The notes under the pieces are model-generated. The model ran no database searches. It saw nothing but the letters and a program-made list of their open reading frames with translations, and was not told where the DNA came from. From Enterobacter ludwigii (GTDB lineage: Bacteria; Pseudomonadota; Gammaproteobacteria; Enterobacterales; Enterobacteriaceae): DNA of 64,000 bases. A program made the position numbers and the translations under genes. Positions 55,332 to 64,000 of this stretch are shown one piece after another; the first letter of the stretch is position 1, and every line of letters begins with the position of its first letter. The stretch spans positions 744,001 to 808,000 of the forward strand of contig CP083824.1 of assembly GCA_023023105.1 (NCBI GenBank), written 5' to 3'.

Positions 55332-58037
55332 ATGCTAATCAAATTATTAACCAAAGTTTTCGGTAGTCGTAACGATCGTACCCTGCGCCGTATGCGCAAA
55401 GCCGTCGCAGTCATCAACGGTATGGAACCGGCGATGGAGAAGCTCTCTGATGACGAGCTGAAAGCCAAAACGGCAGAATTCCGTGCGCGTCTGGAAAAAG
55501 GTGAAACCTTAGAAAGCCTGATCCCGGAAGCTTTTGCCGTGGTCCGTGAAGCGAGCAAGCGTGTGTTCGGCATGCGCCACTTCGATGTTCAGCTGCTGGG
55601 GGGTATGGTGCTCAACGAACGCTGCATCGCGGAAATGCGTACCGGTGAAGGTAAAACCCTGACCGCAACGCTGCCGGCATACCTGAACGCGCTGACCGGT
55701 AAAGGCGTTCACGTCGTCACCGTCAACGACTATCTGGCACAGCGTGACGCCGAAAACAACCGTCCACTGTTCGAATTCCTCGGTATGACTGTCGGCATCA
55801 ACATGTCTGGTCTGCCTGCGCCAGCCAAGCGTGACGCGTATAACGCGGATATTACCTACGGTACGAACAACGAATACGGTTTCGACTACCTGCGTGACAA
55901 CATGGCGTTCAGCCCGGAAGAGCGCGTACAGCGTAAGCTGCACTATGCGCTGGTGGATGAGGTGGACTCCATCCTGATCGATGAAGCGCGTACTCCGCTG
56001 ATTATCTCCGGCCCGGCTGAAGACAGCTCTGAGATGTACCGTAAAGTCGACAAAATCATTCCACACCTGCTGCGTCAGGAGAAAGAAGACTCCGATACCT
56101 TCCAGGGTGAAGGCCACTTCTCCGTTGATGAAAAAGCGCGCCAGGTGAACCTGACCGAGCGTGGTCTGGTGAAAATTGAAGAACTGCTGGTCGCTGAAGG
56201 CATCATGGAAGAGGGAGAGTCTCTGTACTCTCCGAGCAACATCATGCTGATGCACCACGTGACCGCAGCCCTGCGTGCCCATGCCCTGTTTACCCGCGAC
56301 GTCGACTACATCGTAAAAGACGGCGAAGTGATCATCGTCGATGAACACACCGGCCGTACCATGCAGGGGCGTCGCTGGTCTGATGGCCTGCACCAGGCTG
56401 TGGAAGCCAAAGAAGGTGTGGATATTCAGAATGAAAACCAGACGCTGGCGTCTATCACCTTCCAGAACTACTTCCGTCTGTACGAGAAGCTGGCGGGCAT
56501 GACCGGTACTGCCGATACCGAAGCGTTTGAATTCAGCTCCATCTATAAGCTGGATACCGTGGTGGTGCCAACCAACCGTCCAATGATCCGTAAGGATATG
56601 CCGGACCTGGTGTACATGACCGAAGCGGAAAAAATTCAGGCGATCATCGAAGATATTCGCGATCGTACTGCGAATGGTCAGCCGGTTCTGGTAGGGACCA
56701 TCTCCATCGAGAAATCCGAAGTGGTTTCTCACGAGCTGACTAAAGCGGGTATCAAACACAACGTTCTGAACGCTAAATTCCACGCTAAAGAAGCAGATAT
56801 CGTTGCGCAGGCGGGTTATCCGGCTGCGGTGACCATTGCCACCAACATGGCGGGCCGTGGTACCGATATTATGCTTGGCGGTAGCTGGCAGGCTGAAGTG
56901 GCTGAACTGGAAAACCCAACGCCAGAACAGATTGCGCAGATCAAAGCCGACTGGCAGGTTCGTCATGACGCGGTTCTGGCATCCGGTGGTTTGCACATTA
57001 TCGGTACCGAGCGTCACGAATCTCGTCGTATTGATAACCAGCTGCGTGGTCGTGCGGGTCGTCAGGGTGATGCCGGTTCTTCCCGCTTCTACCTGTCTAT
57101 GGAAGATGCGCTGATGCGTATTTTCGCCTCTGACCGTGTATCCGGCATGATGCGTAAGCTGGGCATGAAACCAGGCGAAGCCATCGAGCACCCGTGGGTC
57201 ACTAAAGCGATTGCAAACGCGCAGCGTAAAGTGGAAAGCCGCAACTTTGATATTCGTAAGCAGCTGCTGGAATATGATGATGTGGCTAACGATCAGCGTC
57301 GTGCGATCTACACCCAGCGTAACGAACTGCTGGACGTGTCTGACGTGAGCGAAACCATTAACAGCATTCGCGAAGACGTATTCAAAGCGACTATCGACGC
57401 GCATATTCCACCGCAGTCTCTGGAAGAGATGTGGGATATCGAAGGTCTCCAGGAACGTCTGAAAAACGACTTTGACCTCGATCTGCCAATCAAAGAGTGG
57501 CTGGACAAAGAGCCTGAGCTGCATGAAGAGACGCTGCGCGAACGTATTTACGAAACTGCGCTGGATGTCTACAAGCGTAAGGAAGAGGTTGTTGGCGCCG
57601 AGATGATGCGTCACTTCGAAAAAGGTGTAATGCTGCAGACCCTGGACTCACTGTGGAAAGAGCACCTGGCGGCGATGGACTACCTGCGTCAGGGTATCCA
57701 CCTGCGTGGCTATGCACAGAAAGATCCGAAGCAGGAATATAAGCGTGAATCCTTCTCGATGTTTGCGTCGATGCTGGAGTCGCTGAAATATGAAGTGATC
57801 AGCACCCTGAGCAAGGTTCAGGTGCGTATGCCGGAAGAAGTGGAAGCGATGGAGCAGCAGCGTCGCGAAGAAGCTGAGCGTCTGGCGCAGATGCAACAGC
57901 TGAGCCACCAGACTGATGACAGTGAAGCCGCAGCGGCGATCGCAGCGCAGACGGGCGATCGTAAAGTGGGCCGTAACGATCCGTGCCCATGTGGTTCCGG
58001 TAAAAAATACAAGGCGTGCCACGGCCGTCTGAACTAA
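55332..58037 (+). CDS. secA: Preprotein translocase ATPase SecA
   Basis: SecA drives proteins through SecYEG. It has 901 residues, as in E. coli. Walker A is [11 protein letters not shown], the DEAD-type motif is [13 protein letters not shown], and [13 protein letters not shown] with GRAGRQGD form motifs V and VI. The C-terminal zinc finger [14 protein letters not shown] binds SecB. Translation is coupled to secM through the leader at 55274-55331. Terminator at 58056. Confidence 0.99.
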   Translation: MLIKLLTKVFGSRNDRTLRRMRKAVAVINGMEPAMEKLSDDELKAKTAEFRARLEKGETLESLIPEAFAVVREASKRVFGMRHFDVQLLGGMVLNERCIAEMRTGEGKTLTATLPAYLNALTGKGVHVVTVNDYLAQRDAENNRPLFEFLGMTVGINMSGLPAPAKRDAYNADITYGTNNEYGFDYLRDNMAFSPEERVQRKLHYALVDEVDSILIDEARTPLIISGPAEDSSEMYRKVDKIIPHLLRQEKEDSDTFQGEGHFSVDEKARQVNLTERGLVKIEELLVAEGIMEEGESLYSPSNIMLMHHVTAALRAHALFTRDVDYIVKDGEVIIVDEHTGRTMQGRRWSDGLHQAVEAKEGVDIQNENQTLASITFQNYFRLYEKLAGMTGTADTEAFEFSSIYKLDTVVVPTNRPMIRKDMPDLVYMTEAEKIQAIIEDIRDRTANGQPVLVGTISIEKSEVVSHELTKAGIKHNVLNAKFHAKEADIVAQAGYPAAVTIATNMAGRGTDIMLGGSWQAEVAELENPTPEQIAQIKADWQVRHDAVLASGGLHIIGTERHESRRIDNQLRGRAGRQGDAGSSRFYLSMEDALMRIFASDRVSGMMRKLGMKPGEAIEHPWVTKAIANAQRKVESRNFDIRKQLLEYDDVANDQRRAIYTQRNELLDVSDVSETINSIREDVFKATIDAHIPPQSLEEMWDIEGLQERLKNDFDLDLPIKEWLDKEPELHEETLRERIYETALDVYKRKEEVVGAEMMRHFEKGVMLQTLDSLWKEHLAAMDYLRQGIHLRGYAQKDPKQEYKRESFSMFASMLESLKYEVISTLSKVQVRMPEEVEAMEQQRREEAERLAQMQQLSHQTDDSEAAAAIAAQTGDRKVGRNDPCPCGSGKKYKACHGRLN

Positions 58038-58055
58038 GTTCATGAAAAAGCAAAA

Positions 58056-58080
58056 AGGCGCAGACATCTGCGCCTTTTTT
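58056..58080 (+). terminator. Rho-independent terminator of secM-secA
   Basis: GGCGCAG-ACAT-CTGCGCC (58057-58074) followed by TTTTTT, 19 bp past the secA stop. The mutT start lies only 15 bp further, so mutT expression depends on read-through or a promoter at the secA end. Confidence 0.9.
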
Positions 58081-58094
58081 ATGGAAGTGACACT

Positions 58095-58487
58095 ATGAAA
58101 ATACTGCAAATTGCCGTCGGGATTATTCGCAACCCGCAAAACCAAATCTTCATTACCCAGCGCGCGGCTGACGCCCATATGGCGAACAAATGGGAGTTTC
58201 CGGGGGGGAAAATCGAATCAGGTGAAACGCCGGAAGAGGCGCTGGTTCGCGAACTGCAGGAAGAGGTGGGGATTACTCCACTTGGCGCAACGCTGTTTGA
58301 TAAGCTCGAATACCAGTTTCCGGACAGGCACATCACGCTATGGTTCTGGCTGGTAGAAAGCTGGGAAGGTGAACCCTGGGGGAAAGAGGGACAACCGGGT
58401 AATTGGGTTGAACTTCAGGTAAGTGATGCCGAAAAATTCCCACCGGCTAATGAGCCTGTGATTCGCCGATTAGTGGCAAACAGGTAG
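58095..58487 (+). CDS. mutT: 8-oxo-dGTP diphosphatase MutT
   Basis: MutT removes 8-oxo-dGTP from the nucleotide pool, preventing A:T to C:G changes. It has 130 residues (E. coli 129). The Nudix box is complete from G37 to the EEVGI end (GGKIESGETPEEALVRELQE, then EVGI). It lies directly after the secA terminator. Confidence 0.98.
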   Translation: MKILQIAVGIIRNPQNQIFITQRAADAHMANKWEFPGGKIESGETPEEALVRELQEEVGITPLGATLFDKLEYQFPDRHITLWFWLVESWEGEPWGKEGQPGNWVELQVSDAEKFPPANEPVIRRLVANR

Positions 58488-58517
58488 GCCTGCTAAGCGA
58501 AGCGCCAGCAGGCTTTA
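58488..58517 (+). terminator. Probable terminator between mutT and yacG
   Basis: GCCTGCT/AGCAGGC stem with a 12-nt loop, followed by TTTATAC. It starts at the base after the mutT stop; yacG converges from the other side and ends at 58522. Confidence 0.7.
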
Positions 58518-58521
58518 TACG

Positions 58522-58716
58522 TTACTGCTGGTTCTCGCTCCAGTCATCGCTATCCGTGAGATCGCCTTCACTCGGAATGCGTTTCTCCTCCGCTGCCCAT
58601 TCTCCCAGATCAATCAACTGACAGCGTTTACAGCAGAATGGGCGGAATGGGCTCATTTCGCCCCAGACAACGGTTTTGCCACAGGTCGGGCAGTTTACGG
58701 TGGTTACGTCAGACAT
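58522..58716 (-). CDS. yacG: DNA gyrase inhibitor YacG (zinc finger)
   Basis: YacG is a small zinc protein that binds GyrB and inhibits gyrase in E. coli. It has 64 residues (E. coli 65). Zinc ligands are C9, C12, C28 and C32 (CPTCG and PFCCKRC); there is an extra cysteine at position 29 where E. coli has serine. The acidic tail (SDDWSE) is kept. Nine bases separate it from zapD. Confidence 0.96.
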   Translation of the reverse strand: MSDVTTVNCPTCGKTVVWGEMSPFRPFCCKRCQLIDLGEWAAEEKRIPSEGDLTDSDDWSENQQ

Positions 58717-58725
58717 CGGTACTCC

Positions 58726-59469
58726 TCAACAACAGGCCAGTTCAAAATCGAGACGTTCTGGCACGGTGCCATTTTCACTGTCCAGCGGCATAAAGCGAAT
58801 GGCGAAACGACTTTTATGTCCGGAAATTTGTGGGTAAAGCTGTTCGCCAAGCGATAAGTTCAGGCGTAGAAGATCGGCATCATCACCGTTATCCTGGTAG
58901 AAACCGTTCAGGCTGGTTTGCTTACGGAATGGGGCTGAGTTACGGATCAGATCGAGGATAAGCGACAGCGTCTGGTGCATCGGCTCCAGACTCGCCAGCC
59001 AGCTATTCACCTGTGCATCACGTTGAGCTTGCGGCATATGCAGCCACATATGAAGCGTCGGGAGATCGAAACTACAGCAACCGCCAGGGATACTCAGACG
59101 CTGGCGGACCAGGCCAATCAGGCGGTCTTCACGCAAAAATTGTCCAACGCGTGGCGCGGCCATCAGAAGGGTGCTGCTGGCTTTCAACTGCTGGCGGAGA
59201 TCGTCGATACGGCTTTGGTCGACACCGGGGACCTCAGTCCAGGCCTGCAATTTACGTTGCTGGCGCTCCAGCTCTTTGAGCAATTCTGTGCGGACATCTC
59301 CGCGTTCAATCACATCCAGTAGATCGCCCACGTTACGGAAGAAGTGTAACGCCGTGGCATGATCGTTGACAGGGAGATGCTGTGAAAGCTGTTGAATGAG
59401 AAATTCGATACGTAACCAGGTACGCATTTTTTCGTTGAGCGGATGCTCAAAAAGGATGTGAGTCGACAT
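58726..59469 (-). CDS. zapD: Z-ring associated protein ZapD (YacF)
   Basis: ZapD bundles FtsZ filaments by binding the FtsZ C-terminal tail. It has 247 residues, as in E. coli. An alpha-helical N-terminal half ([20 protein letters not shown]) and a beta-rich C-terminal half ([12 protein letters not shown]) are visible. Its ATG overlaps the coaE stop by one base (TAATG). Confidence 0.97.
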   Translation of the reverse strand: MSTHILFEHPLNEKMRTWLRIEFLIQQLSQHLPVNDHATALHFFRNVGDLLDVIERGDVRTELLKELERQQRKLQAWTEVPGVDQSRIDDLRQQLKASSTLLMAAPRVGQFLREDRLIGLVRQRLSIPGGCCSFDLPTLHMWLHMPQAQRDAQVNSWLASLEPMHQTLSLILDLIRNSAPFRKQTSLNGFYQDNGDDADLLRLNLSLGEQLYPQISGHKSRFAIRFMPLDSENGTVPERLDFELACC

Positions 59470-60089
59470 TATGGTTTTTCCTGTGCAACGGTCTGCGCGG
59501 CAAACGTCAGATACTGCGCGTGCAGACGGGCAACATCCGATGCAATGGCATCTGGTGCGCCGTTATTATCAATAACATCATCCGCCACGGCAAGGCGCTG
59601 ATCGCGCGTGGCCTGAGCGGCAAGAATTTGTTCAGCATGTTCACGCGAGACGCGGTCGCGCATCATGGTGCGCTGGATTTGCGTTTCGGGAGAGACATCA
59701 ATCACCAGCACCCGGTCGGCTTTTTTCTGCAACTGATTTTCCACCAGTAACGGAACTACCCACAATACATAGGGTGAGCTGGCTGCGGCAATCTGACGCT
59801 GGGTTTCCTGGTGGATAATGGGGTGGAGCAAGGCATTAAGCCAGACTTTTTCCGCAGAATCAGAAAAAATGCATTCGCGAAGCTGACGGCGATTCAGAGT
59901 GCCATCGGCATTGATGATTGCCTGACCAAAATGTTCTGCGATGGCCTTTAGCGCGGGTGTATTAGGCTCTACCACCTGGCGGGCAATGATATCGGCATCA
60001 ATAATCGTGATACCCAGACGAGAGAAAGCGTCCGCAACGGTACTTTTGCCACTACCGATGCCGCCGGTTAATGCAACGATATACCCCAT
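59469..60089 (-). CDS. coaE: Dephospho-CoA kinase CoaE
   Basis: CoaE phosphorylates dephospho-CoA, the last step of coenzyme A synthesis. It has 206 residues, as in E. coli. The P-loop is [14 protein letters not shown], followed by [12 protein letters not shown] and the lid arginines in [16 protein letters not shown]. First gene of coaE-zapD-yacG, divergent from guaC across 228 bp. Confidence 0.98.
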   Translation of the reverse strand: MGYIVALTGGIGSGKSTVADAFSRLGITIIDADIIARQVVEPNTPALKAIAEHFGQAIINADGTLNRRQLRECIFSDSAEKVWLNALLHPIIHQETQRQIAAASSPYVLWVVPLLVENQLQKKADRVLVIDVSPETQIQRTMMRDRVSREHAEQILAAQATRDQRLAVADDVIDNNGAPDAIASDVARLHAQYLTFAAQTVAQEKP

Positions 60090-60317
60090 TAAATCAAATC
60101 CTGGGAATTATTCATTATTAAAATCAGTTGATTAAAACTCTTAGGTGCCCCAGCAACTGTTTAGCCCCGTTTACCGGCTTTTTACCAGGTAAATTTATAG
60201 GATTGTAGCGTAAAAAAAGAGAATTTCGCAGTCTTGCGGAGCAGGTATTAGTGCGTATGATAACGTCACTGGAGTTGTGCTTTTAACATATTTGCCTCTA
60301 ACCCCAGGAATCCGCAC

Positions 60318-61361
60318 ATGCGTATTGAAGAAGATCTGAAGTTAGGTTTCAAAGACGTTCTTATCCGCCCTAAACGCTCTACACTGAAAAGTCGCTCAGA
60401 CGTTGAACTTGAACGTCAATTCACCTTTAAACATTCCGGTCAGACCTGGTCTGGTGTGCCAATCATTGCTGCCAACATGGACACTGTGGGCACATTTGAA
60501 ATGGCAACGGCGCTGGCAAAATTTGATGTCCTCACCGCTGTGCATAAGCACTACTCTCCTGAAGAGTGGAATGCATTTGTTGCGTCAGCTTCAGACGATG
60601 TGGTTAAGCATGTCATGGTTTCTACCGGTACATCCGATGCGGATTTTGAGAAGACCAAACAGATCCTGAATGCGAATCCAGCACTAAACTTCGTCTGTAT
60701 TGATGTGGCGAACGGCTATTCCGAGCACTTCGTGCAGTTTGTCAGCAAGGCTCGCGAAGCCTGGCCGACCAAAACCATCATCGCGGGTAACGTGGTGACC
60801 GGCGAAATGTGTGAAGAGCTGATCCTTTCCGGTGCCGACATTGTGAAAGTAGGCATTGGCCCGGGTTCCGTATGCACCACGCGCGTTAAAACCGGTGTCG
60901 GTTATCCGCAGCTTTCCGCCGTGATTGAGTGCGCTGATGCTGCGCATGGTCTGGGCGGCCAAATCATCAGCGACGGCGGTTGCACCATGCCGGGTGATGT
61001 TGCGAAGGCCTTTGGCGGCGGCGCAGACTTCGTGATGCTCGGCGGTATGCTGGCAGGCCACGAAGAGAGTGGTGGCACAGTGGTTGAAGAGAATGGCGAG
61101 AAATTTATGCTGTTCTACGGGATGAGCTCTGAATCTGCGATGACCCGTCACGTCGGTGGCGTAGCAAAATACCGCGCGGCTGAAGGCAAAACCGTGAAGC
61201 TGCCACTGCGTGGCCCGGTCGAAAACACTGCGCGCGATATCCTTGGCGGCTTACGCTCAGCCTGCACCTATGTTGGGGCATCCCGTCTGAAAGAGCTGAC
61301 GAAACGTACTACGTTTATCCGCGTTCAGGAGCAGGAAAACCGCGTGTTCAACAGTCTGTAA
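60318..61361 (+). CDS. guaC: GMP reductase GuaC
   Basis: GuaC deaminates GMP reductively to IMP with NADPH for purine salvage. It has 347 residues, as in E. coli. The catalytic cysteine loop is [11 protein letters not shown], with [27 protein letters not shown] for phosphate binding and the conserved [10 protein letters not shown] flap. AGGA precedes the ATG. Confidence 0.98.
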   Translation: MRIEEDLKLGFKDVLIRPKRSTLKSRSDVELERQFTFKHSGQTWSGVPIIAANMDTVGTFEMATALAKFDVLTAVHKHYSPEEWNAFVASASDDVVKHVMVSTGTSDADFEKTKQILNANPALNFVCIDVANGYSEHFVQFVSKAREAWPTKTIIAGNVVTGEMCEELILSGADIVKVGIGPGSVCTTRVKTGVGYPQLSAVIECADAAHGLGGQIISDGGCTMPGDVAKAFGGGADFVMLGGMLAGHEESGGTVVEENGEKFMLFYGMSSESAMTRHVGGVAKYRAAEGKTVKLPLRGPVENTARDILGGLRSACTYVGASRLKELTKRTTFIRVQEQENRVFNSL

Positions 61362-61369
61362 TAGCTTCA

Positions 61370-61393
61370 GCTGGCGCATGCCCGTGCGCCAGC
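61370..61393. terminator. Hairpin between convergent guaC and hofC
   Basis: GCTGGCGCA/TGCGCCAGC, 9-bp perfect stem with a 6-nt loop, between the two stop codons. The T run is poor on both sides, so it may act as a weak bidirectional terminator. Confidence 0.6.
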
Positions 61394-61394
61394 A

Positions 61395-62579
61395 TTATCC
61401 TGCACTCATCGCATCCCCCAGATGGAAAATAGGCAGGTACATTGCCACCACCAGTGTACCGATGATGACTCCCGTCACAATCAGAAGCAAAGGCTCCAGA
61501 AGTGCCGCCAGGTTATCTGCCTGCTGGAAGGTTTGCTCCGTGTGATGGTGGGCAAGGTTCTTCAGCATGACGTCCAACGCACCTGACATTTCACCGGTTC
61601 GTAAAAGCTGAATACACAGCGGGGTAAAGATTGCCGTCTTCTGGAAGGATGACCATATGGGGAGACCTTTTTCAATGTCCTCCCGAACGCAGCGGAGTAT
61701 CCCCCGCCAGTAACAACTTTCAACGGTTTCCTCCGCGCTCTCCAGCCCCTGTAAAAAGGGAATACCCGCCTGTTGTGTAAGCGACAGCACGGTAAAGATC
61801 TGTCCCAGTTTTTGGCCTTTTGCCAGTGCGCCCATGACGGGAGTATGCAGCAAGATGCATTGCCAGCGAGGGTCATTTCGCAGAATCCAGGCGGCAGCCA
61901 CAGGTACAAGCAGTCCCGAGAACAGTGCGAGGAAATATGACTGCATAAAGGCGGCCATCCCCATGACAATCTGTGTCAGTTTCGGAAGCGGGGTATTAAA
62001 CGTCCTGTAGATAGCGGCAAATTCAGGTAAGACCAGAGTGACCATCGCCAGCACGACGATTACAGCCAGCATCAGGATTATCACCGGATAGCGCAGTGCC
62101 TTTTTCACTTTTGCACTGAGCTGCTGCTGAGACTTTTGTTGCTGTGCTAGCCGGCGGCAGCACTCCTCCAGTTTTCCTGTTAGTTCACCGGTTTTCACCA
62201 TCGAGACATGCAATGGGCTAAAGACCGCAGGCCATCGCTTTAGTGCCTCAGAAAAAGGGCATCCTTCACCAAGTTCATCGGCAATGCTTTGCAGGAGTGC
62301 CTGCCAGGGCTTTAATGGATGCTGGTCCGCCAGCATTTGCAGACTATGGGACAATGTCAGCCCAGCCTGCATAAGAGTCGCGAGCTGGCGAAACATCTCG
62401 TAGCAGTGATGTGGCCGCCAGCGGTATTTCTGTGAGCATCGGGTCACTGACAGCGGATGCAACTCGTTACGCATCAGTCTGGTGAAAGCCGCATTACGGT
62501 CTGTCGCCCAGAGTGTTCCACTCCGGGGCTCTCCTTCAATGGAAAGCGCTCGCCAGCGCCAGAGTTGATTAGCAACCAT
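61395..62579 (-). CDS. hofC: Type IV pilus inner-membrane platform protein HofC (PilC family)
   Basis: HofC belongs to the GspF/PilC family, the membrane platform for pilin assembly. It has 394 residues (E. coli 400). Two T2SF domains are visible, each with three parts: a cytoplasmic helical part (QLATLMQAGLTLSHSLQMLA and LSLTQQAGIPFLQGLESAEE), and hydrophobic segments after each (about residues 165-190, 215-235 and 365-385). It overlaps hofB by 11 bp. Divergence from E. coli is higher than for neighbouring genes. Confidence 0.95.
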   Translation of the reverse strand: MVANQLWRWRALSIEGEPRSGTLWATDRNAAFTRLMRNELHPLSVTRCSQKYRWRPHHCYEMFRQLATLMQAGLTLSHSLQMLADQHPLKPWQALLQSIADELGEGCPFSEALKRWPAVFSPLHVSMVKTGELTGKLEECCRRLAQQQKSQQQLSAKVKKALRYPVIILMLAVIVVLAMVTLVLPEFAAIYRTFNTPLPKLTQIVMGMAAFMQSYFLALFSGLLVPVAAAWILRNDPRWQCILLHTPVMGALAKGQKLGQIFTVLSLTQQAGIPFLQGLESAEETVESCYWRGILRCVREDIEKGLPIWSSFQKTAIFTPLCIQLLRTGEMSGALDVMLKNLAHHHTEQTFQQADNLAALLEPLLLIVTGVIIGTLVVAMYLPIFHLGDAMSAG

Positions 62580-63951
62580 CGGGCATTCCCAGAACGCGCA
62601 GCAACTCTTCGAGCGTGGTCAGCCCCTGTTCAACCGCGATACAGCCGTGTTCGAACAGGGAAAGCATTCCTGCCTGTCGGGCACTTGCTTCTATCACTTC
62701 GGTTCCTGCGCCGCTGGCAATGGCCTGCCGCAGGAAACTATCGATCGCAAGAACTTCAAAAATGGCCACGCGGCCATAGAAACCGTGATAGCAACGATCG
62801 CAACCTGTGGGTTGCCAGCGTGGAAGCGGTCTGCACCAGACTGAGCGAGGTAATTCAGCGTTTTCGCTGGCTTCCCGGCGACAATGTGGGCACAGACGAC
62901 GAACCAGGCGTTGAGCTATCACCATCGAGAGTGCGGAAGATATCATCCAGCGCGCCACGCCCATCTGCTCCAGGCGAGTCAGGGCTTCTGTTGTTGAGTT
63001 AGTGTGCAGCGTCGATAACACCAGATGCCCGGTCTGGGCGGCATTAATGGCAATCTCAGCCGTTTCACCATCACGAATTTCGCCGACCATAATGATGTCA
63101 GGATCCTGACGTAGCAGCGCTCTCAGCACGCTCTGAAATGTTAAGCCCGCGCGGGGATTAATCTGCGTCTGGTTTAATCCCGCAAGGGGGATCTCAATGG
63201 GATCCTCCACGCTACAGATGTTAACATCCGGCGTGTTGCGCGCTTGCAACGCACTGTAAAGCGTCACCGTTTTGCCGCTGCCTGTGGGACCCGTGACCAG
63301 AATCAGCCCCTGTGGCTGATGAAGAGCGTCGTTAAAGCAGGTCAGTTGTTCAGTACTCATACCAAGTGCTTTCGGCTCAAGAGCCTGCTGAACCTGATGC
63401 AACAGGCGCAGCACAATTTTCTCGCCACCGCTGCAGGGAAGCGTGGCGATTCGAAATGAGATCGGCTCATTTGCCAGCTCAATCGTAAACTGACCGTCCT
63501 GCGGTAAACGGCGCTCGGCAATATCCAGGTTACTTAACACTTTTAAACGCGCGCTGAACTGGGTTGCCAGTGCTGCAGAAAGCGGAGGTTGCGGGCACAG
63601 TACGCCGTCAATACGTAAGCGGATCTGACATGCGTGCTCCATCGGTTCAATATGAATGTCTGATGCGCGTTGGTTTATCGCCTGTTGCAGCGTGTGGTTG
63701 AGGATATCTACTGCTGAATGTGAAGGAGAAACGACAGGCAGATGTGATTGTGACGTTAACTGCCGGTGTTTTTCCATACGCTCAGTGCTCCAGCATTCGA
63801 TATCAATCCGTTTTTGGGTCGCGAAACGCAGGGCTTCCATTAACTCACTGCCAGGGTTTCCCACGACGGCGATGCTAATCATGTCACTATCACTGGTTAG
63901 CAGCAGAGCGTGATGGCGCAGACAGAGTGCCACGAGTTGATCCGTATTCAT
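62569..63951 (-). CDS. hofB: Type IV pilus assembly ATPase HofB (PilB family)
   Basis: HofB is a GspE/PilB-type ATPase for pilus extension. From the ATG at 63951 it has 460 residues (E. coli 461), with GAGGAG upstream; the open frame continues 14 codons upstream into ppdD and is not the start. Walker A is GPTGSGKTVTLYSAL, the Asp box lies in CSVEDPIEIPLAGLNQ, Walker B is IIMVGEIRDGETAEIA, and the zinc cysteines are CPHC and CDRC. It follows ppdD by ten bases. Confidence 0.96.
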   Translation of the reverse strand: MNTDQLVALCLRHHALLLTSDSDMISIAVVGNPGSELMEALRFATQKRIDIECWSTERMEKHRQLTSQSHLPVVSPSHSAVDILNHTLQQAINQRASDIHIEPMEHACQIRLRIDGVLCPQPPLSAALATQFSARLKVLSNLDIAERRLPQDGQFTIELANEPISFRIATLPCSGGEKIVLRLLHQVQQALEPKALGMSTEQLTCFNDALHQPQGLILVTGPTGSGKTVTLYSALQARNTPDVNICSVEDPIEIPLAGLNQTQINPRAGLTFQSVLRALLRQDPDIIMVGEIRDGETAEIAINAAQTGHLVLSTLHTNSTTEALTRLEQMGVARWMISSALSMVIAQRLVRRLCPHCRREASENAELPRSVWCRPLPRWQPTGCDRCYHGFYGRVAIFEVLAIDSFLRQAIASGAGTEVIEASARQAGMLSLFEHGCIAVEQGLTTLEELLRVLGMPDGC

Positions 63952-63961
63952 TCTCTGCTCC

Positions 63962-64000
63962 TCAGTTAGTGTCGAAGCGGAAAACATCTTCACAAGCTTG
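63962..64000 (-). CDS. ppdD: Prepilin PpdD, last 12 codons and stop (cut by window edge)
   Basis: The minus strand at the window edge reads QACEDVFRFDTN followed by TGA. E. coli PpdD ends QACEDVFRFD followed by a short tail, so this is the C-terminus of the major type IV pilin-like protein. It is ten bases upstream of hofB, the expected operon order ppdD-hofB-hofC. Confidence 0.85.
   Translation of the reverse strand, partial: QACEDVFRFDTN

Noticed and set aside
55509..57614. A 701-codon open frame antisense to secA
   Set aside because: It mirrors the secA codon pattern, has no ribosome site or family motif, and such antisense frames are common over GC-rich, strongly biased genes.

Overview
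The window is a stretch of enterobacterial core chromosome. Its gene order matches the 1-2.5 minute region of the Escherichia coli map (pdxA to ppdD), and nearly every protein has the length and motifs of its E. coli counterpart. The proteins are clearly diverged from E. coli, most visibly SgrT, SecM, HofB and HofC. A two-gene block between setA and leuD is also absent from E. coli K-12. Together these point to Enterobacter or a close relative (Lelliottia, Leclercia); the genus is inferred from remembered protein sequences, not from a search.

Layout. 1-8826: the 5' half of pdxA, then surA and lptD (outer-membrane biogenesis), djlA facing rluA, and rapA. 8954-11384: SOS-controlled polB with its LexA box. 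11386-16539: araBAD and divergent araC, with the whole looping control region preserved. 16668-20807: yabI, then the thiBPQ thiamine transporter behind a TPP riboswitch. 20849-24044: the glucose-phosphate stress module sgrR, SgrS/sgrT and setA. 24091-25749: the accessory block, a b561-type cytochrome and a cation diffusion facilitator with a palindromic operator candidate. 25809-30760: leuABCD with leader peptide and attenuator. 30761-36072: leuO, ilvIH and cra. 36558-54490: the division and cell wall (dcw) cluster, mraZ to lpxC, with no gene missing. 54770-58487: secM-secA and mutT. 58522-60089: yacG, zapD and coaE. 60318-61361: guaC. 61395-64000: hofC, hofB and the last 12 codons of ppdD (type IV pilus).

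How the parts work together. Many genes are translationally coupled (TAATG or ATGA junctions in surA-pdxA, leuA-leuB, zapD-coaE and most of the dcw cluster). Several RNA-level controls can be read directly: the THI box, the leu attenuator with four consecutive CTA codons, dual-function SgrS/SgrT, and the SecM arrest peptide. No rRNA, tRNA, CRISPR array, insertion sequence or prophage was seen, and no core gene is broken.

I do not see an undescribed multi-gene system. The least explained parts are the cytochrome/CDF block with its palindrome, and the leuO-ilvI leader with its alternating inverted 8-mers.
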